Source: Chloroflexota bacterium (lineage in GTDB: Bacteria > Chloroflexota > Limnocylindria > Limnocylindrales > CSP1-4). Taken from it: DNA of 7,002 nucleotides. Of the stretch, positions 6,686-7,002 are shown in pieces. Under the pieces are notes generated by a model. It did no database searches and was not told the origin of the DNA. It worked only from the letters and a program-made list of their open reading frames with translations. The translations under genes and the position numbers were made by a program. How positions within the stretch are numbered: position 1 is the stretch's first letter; each line of letters begins with the position of its first letter. The stretch lies in contig PMJT01000110.1 of assembly GCA_003158495.1 (NCBI GenBank), positions 1-7,002 of the forward strand, given 5' to 3'.

Positions 6686-7002
6686 GTGGAATTGATCGTC
6701 CTCGGATCCGCGCCCGCCTACACCGACCGATCCGGCTCGGCCGCCTCGTCCTATCTACTGCGGATTGGCAGCGCCGCGCTGGTGCTGGACCTCGGGCAGG
6801 GCTCGCTCGCGAACCTGGCTGCGACCGTGGAGCCAAGCACGCTCACCGCCATCCTGGTGAGCCACCTCCACCCGGACCACTTCGTCGATCTGGTGCCGCT
6901 GCGCCACTACCTGAAGTGGGAGTTCACTCCCGCGCGGCGGCTCGGTGTCCTGGGGCCGGCCGGCCTGGCCGGGCGGGTCGACTCGCTGAACGGCGAGCCC
7001 GG
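6686..7002 (+). CDS. Metallo-beta-lactamase-fold hydrolase (partial, C-terminus beyond window)
   Basis: The frame from GTG 6686 stays open to the window end (105 codons seen). It encodes MELIVLGSAPAYTDRSGSAA near the start, then LVLDLGQGSL and VSHLHPDHFVDL. His60, His62, Asp64 and His65 form the HxHxDH di-zinc motif of the MBL superfamily. The early LGS...SG...SYLL pattern and DLGQG resemble ribonuclease Z-like and related MBL hydrolases, but the later ligands lie outside the window and the substrate cannot be assigned. No Shine-Dalgarno sequence precedes the GTG; there are promoter-like elements at 6635-6662 and a -10-like hexamer at 6674-6679, so a short or leaderless mRNA is plausible. The upstream hairpin suggests it is transcribed separately from the PHP gene. 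Confidence 0.87.
   Translation, partial: MELIVLGSAPAYTDRSGSAASSYLLRIGSAALVLDLGQGSLANLAATVEPSTLTAILVSHLHPDHFVDLVPLRHYLKWEFTPARRLGVLGPAGLAGRVDSLNGEP

Noticed and set aside
5979..6836. 285-residue - strand ORF spanning the PHP end, the gap and the MBL start
   Set aside because: It crosses the promoter-like region and two conserved genes; low-complexity Arg/Pro/Ala composition, no motif.

Overview
The window comes from a G+C-rich bacterial chromosome. The coding strand shows strong G/C preference at third codon positions, TAG and TGA stops are common, and several genes have GTG starts or short, low-complexity Gly/Ala/Ser-rich tails. This fits a high-GC lineage such as Chloroflexota or Actinomycetota, but the sequence alone does not settle the phylum. 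All intact genes lie on the + strand. No tRNA, rRNA, CRISPR array or insertion sequence was seen.

Left part (1-2445). A fumarylacetoacetate hydrolase (FAH) family enzyme (158-1234) is preceded by a 14-bp near-palindrome of the LacI/PurR operator type (102-115). It is followed by a zinc-dependent L-threonine 3-dehydrogenase (tdh, core 1408-2445; the start may lie further upstream).

Middle (2442-3158). A fragment on the - strand encodes only the last ~50 residues of a LacI-family regulator. Its stop codon overlaps the tdh stop. It abuts an intact, unrecognised 105-residue ORF (2606-2923), followed by a 235-base non-coding stretch with small hairpins.

Right part (3159-7002). A glycine C-acetyltransferase (kbl) carries an unusual Gly/Ser/Ala-rich N-terminal extension and has a strong ribosome binding site. 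Next come a radical SAM protein with a partial SPASM-like C-terminal cysteine set and, 3 bases later, a PHP-domain phosphoesterase of the HisJ type; these two look like one translationally coupled unit. After a G+C-rich, hairpin-bearing gap with a recognisable sigma-70-like promoter, a metallo-beta-lactamase-fold hydrolase begins and runs off the window.

Functionally, Tdh and Kbl form the classic threonine-to-glycine route: threonine to 2-amino-3-ketobutyrate, then glycine plus acetyl-CoA. They are split here by the regulator remnant and the small unknown gene. The FAH protein and the LacI traces point to a former or present sugar-acid/keto-acid catabolic locus next to it. The radical SAM/PHP pair is the least explained part of the window and the best candidate for an undescribed function.
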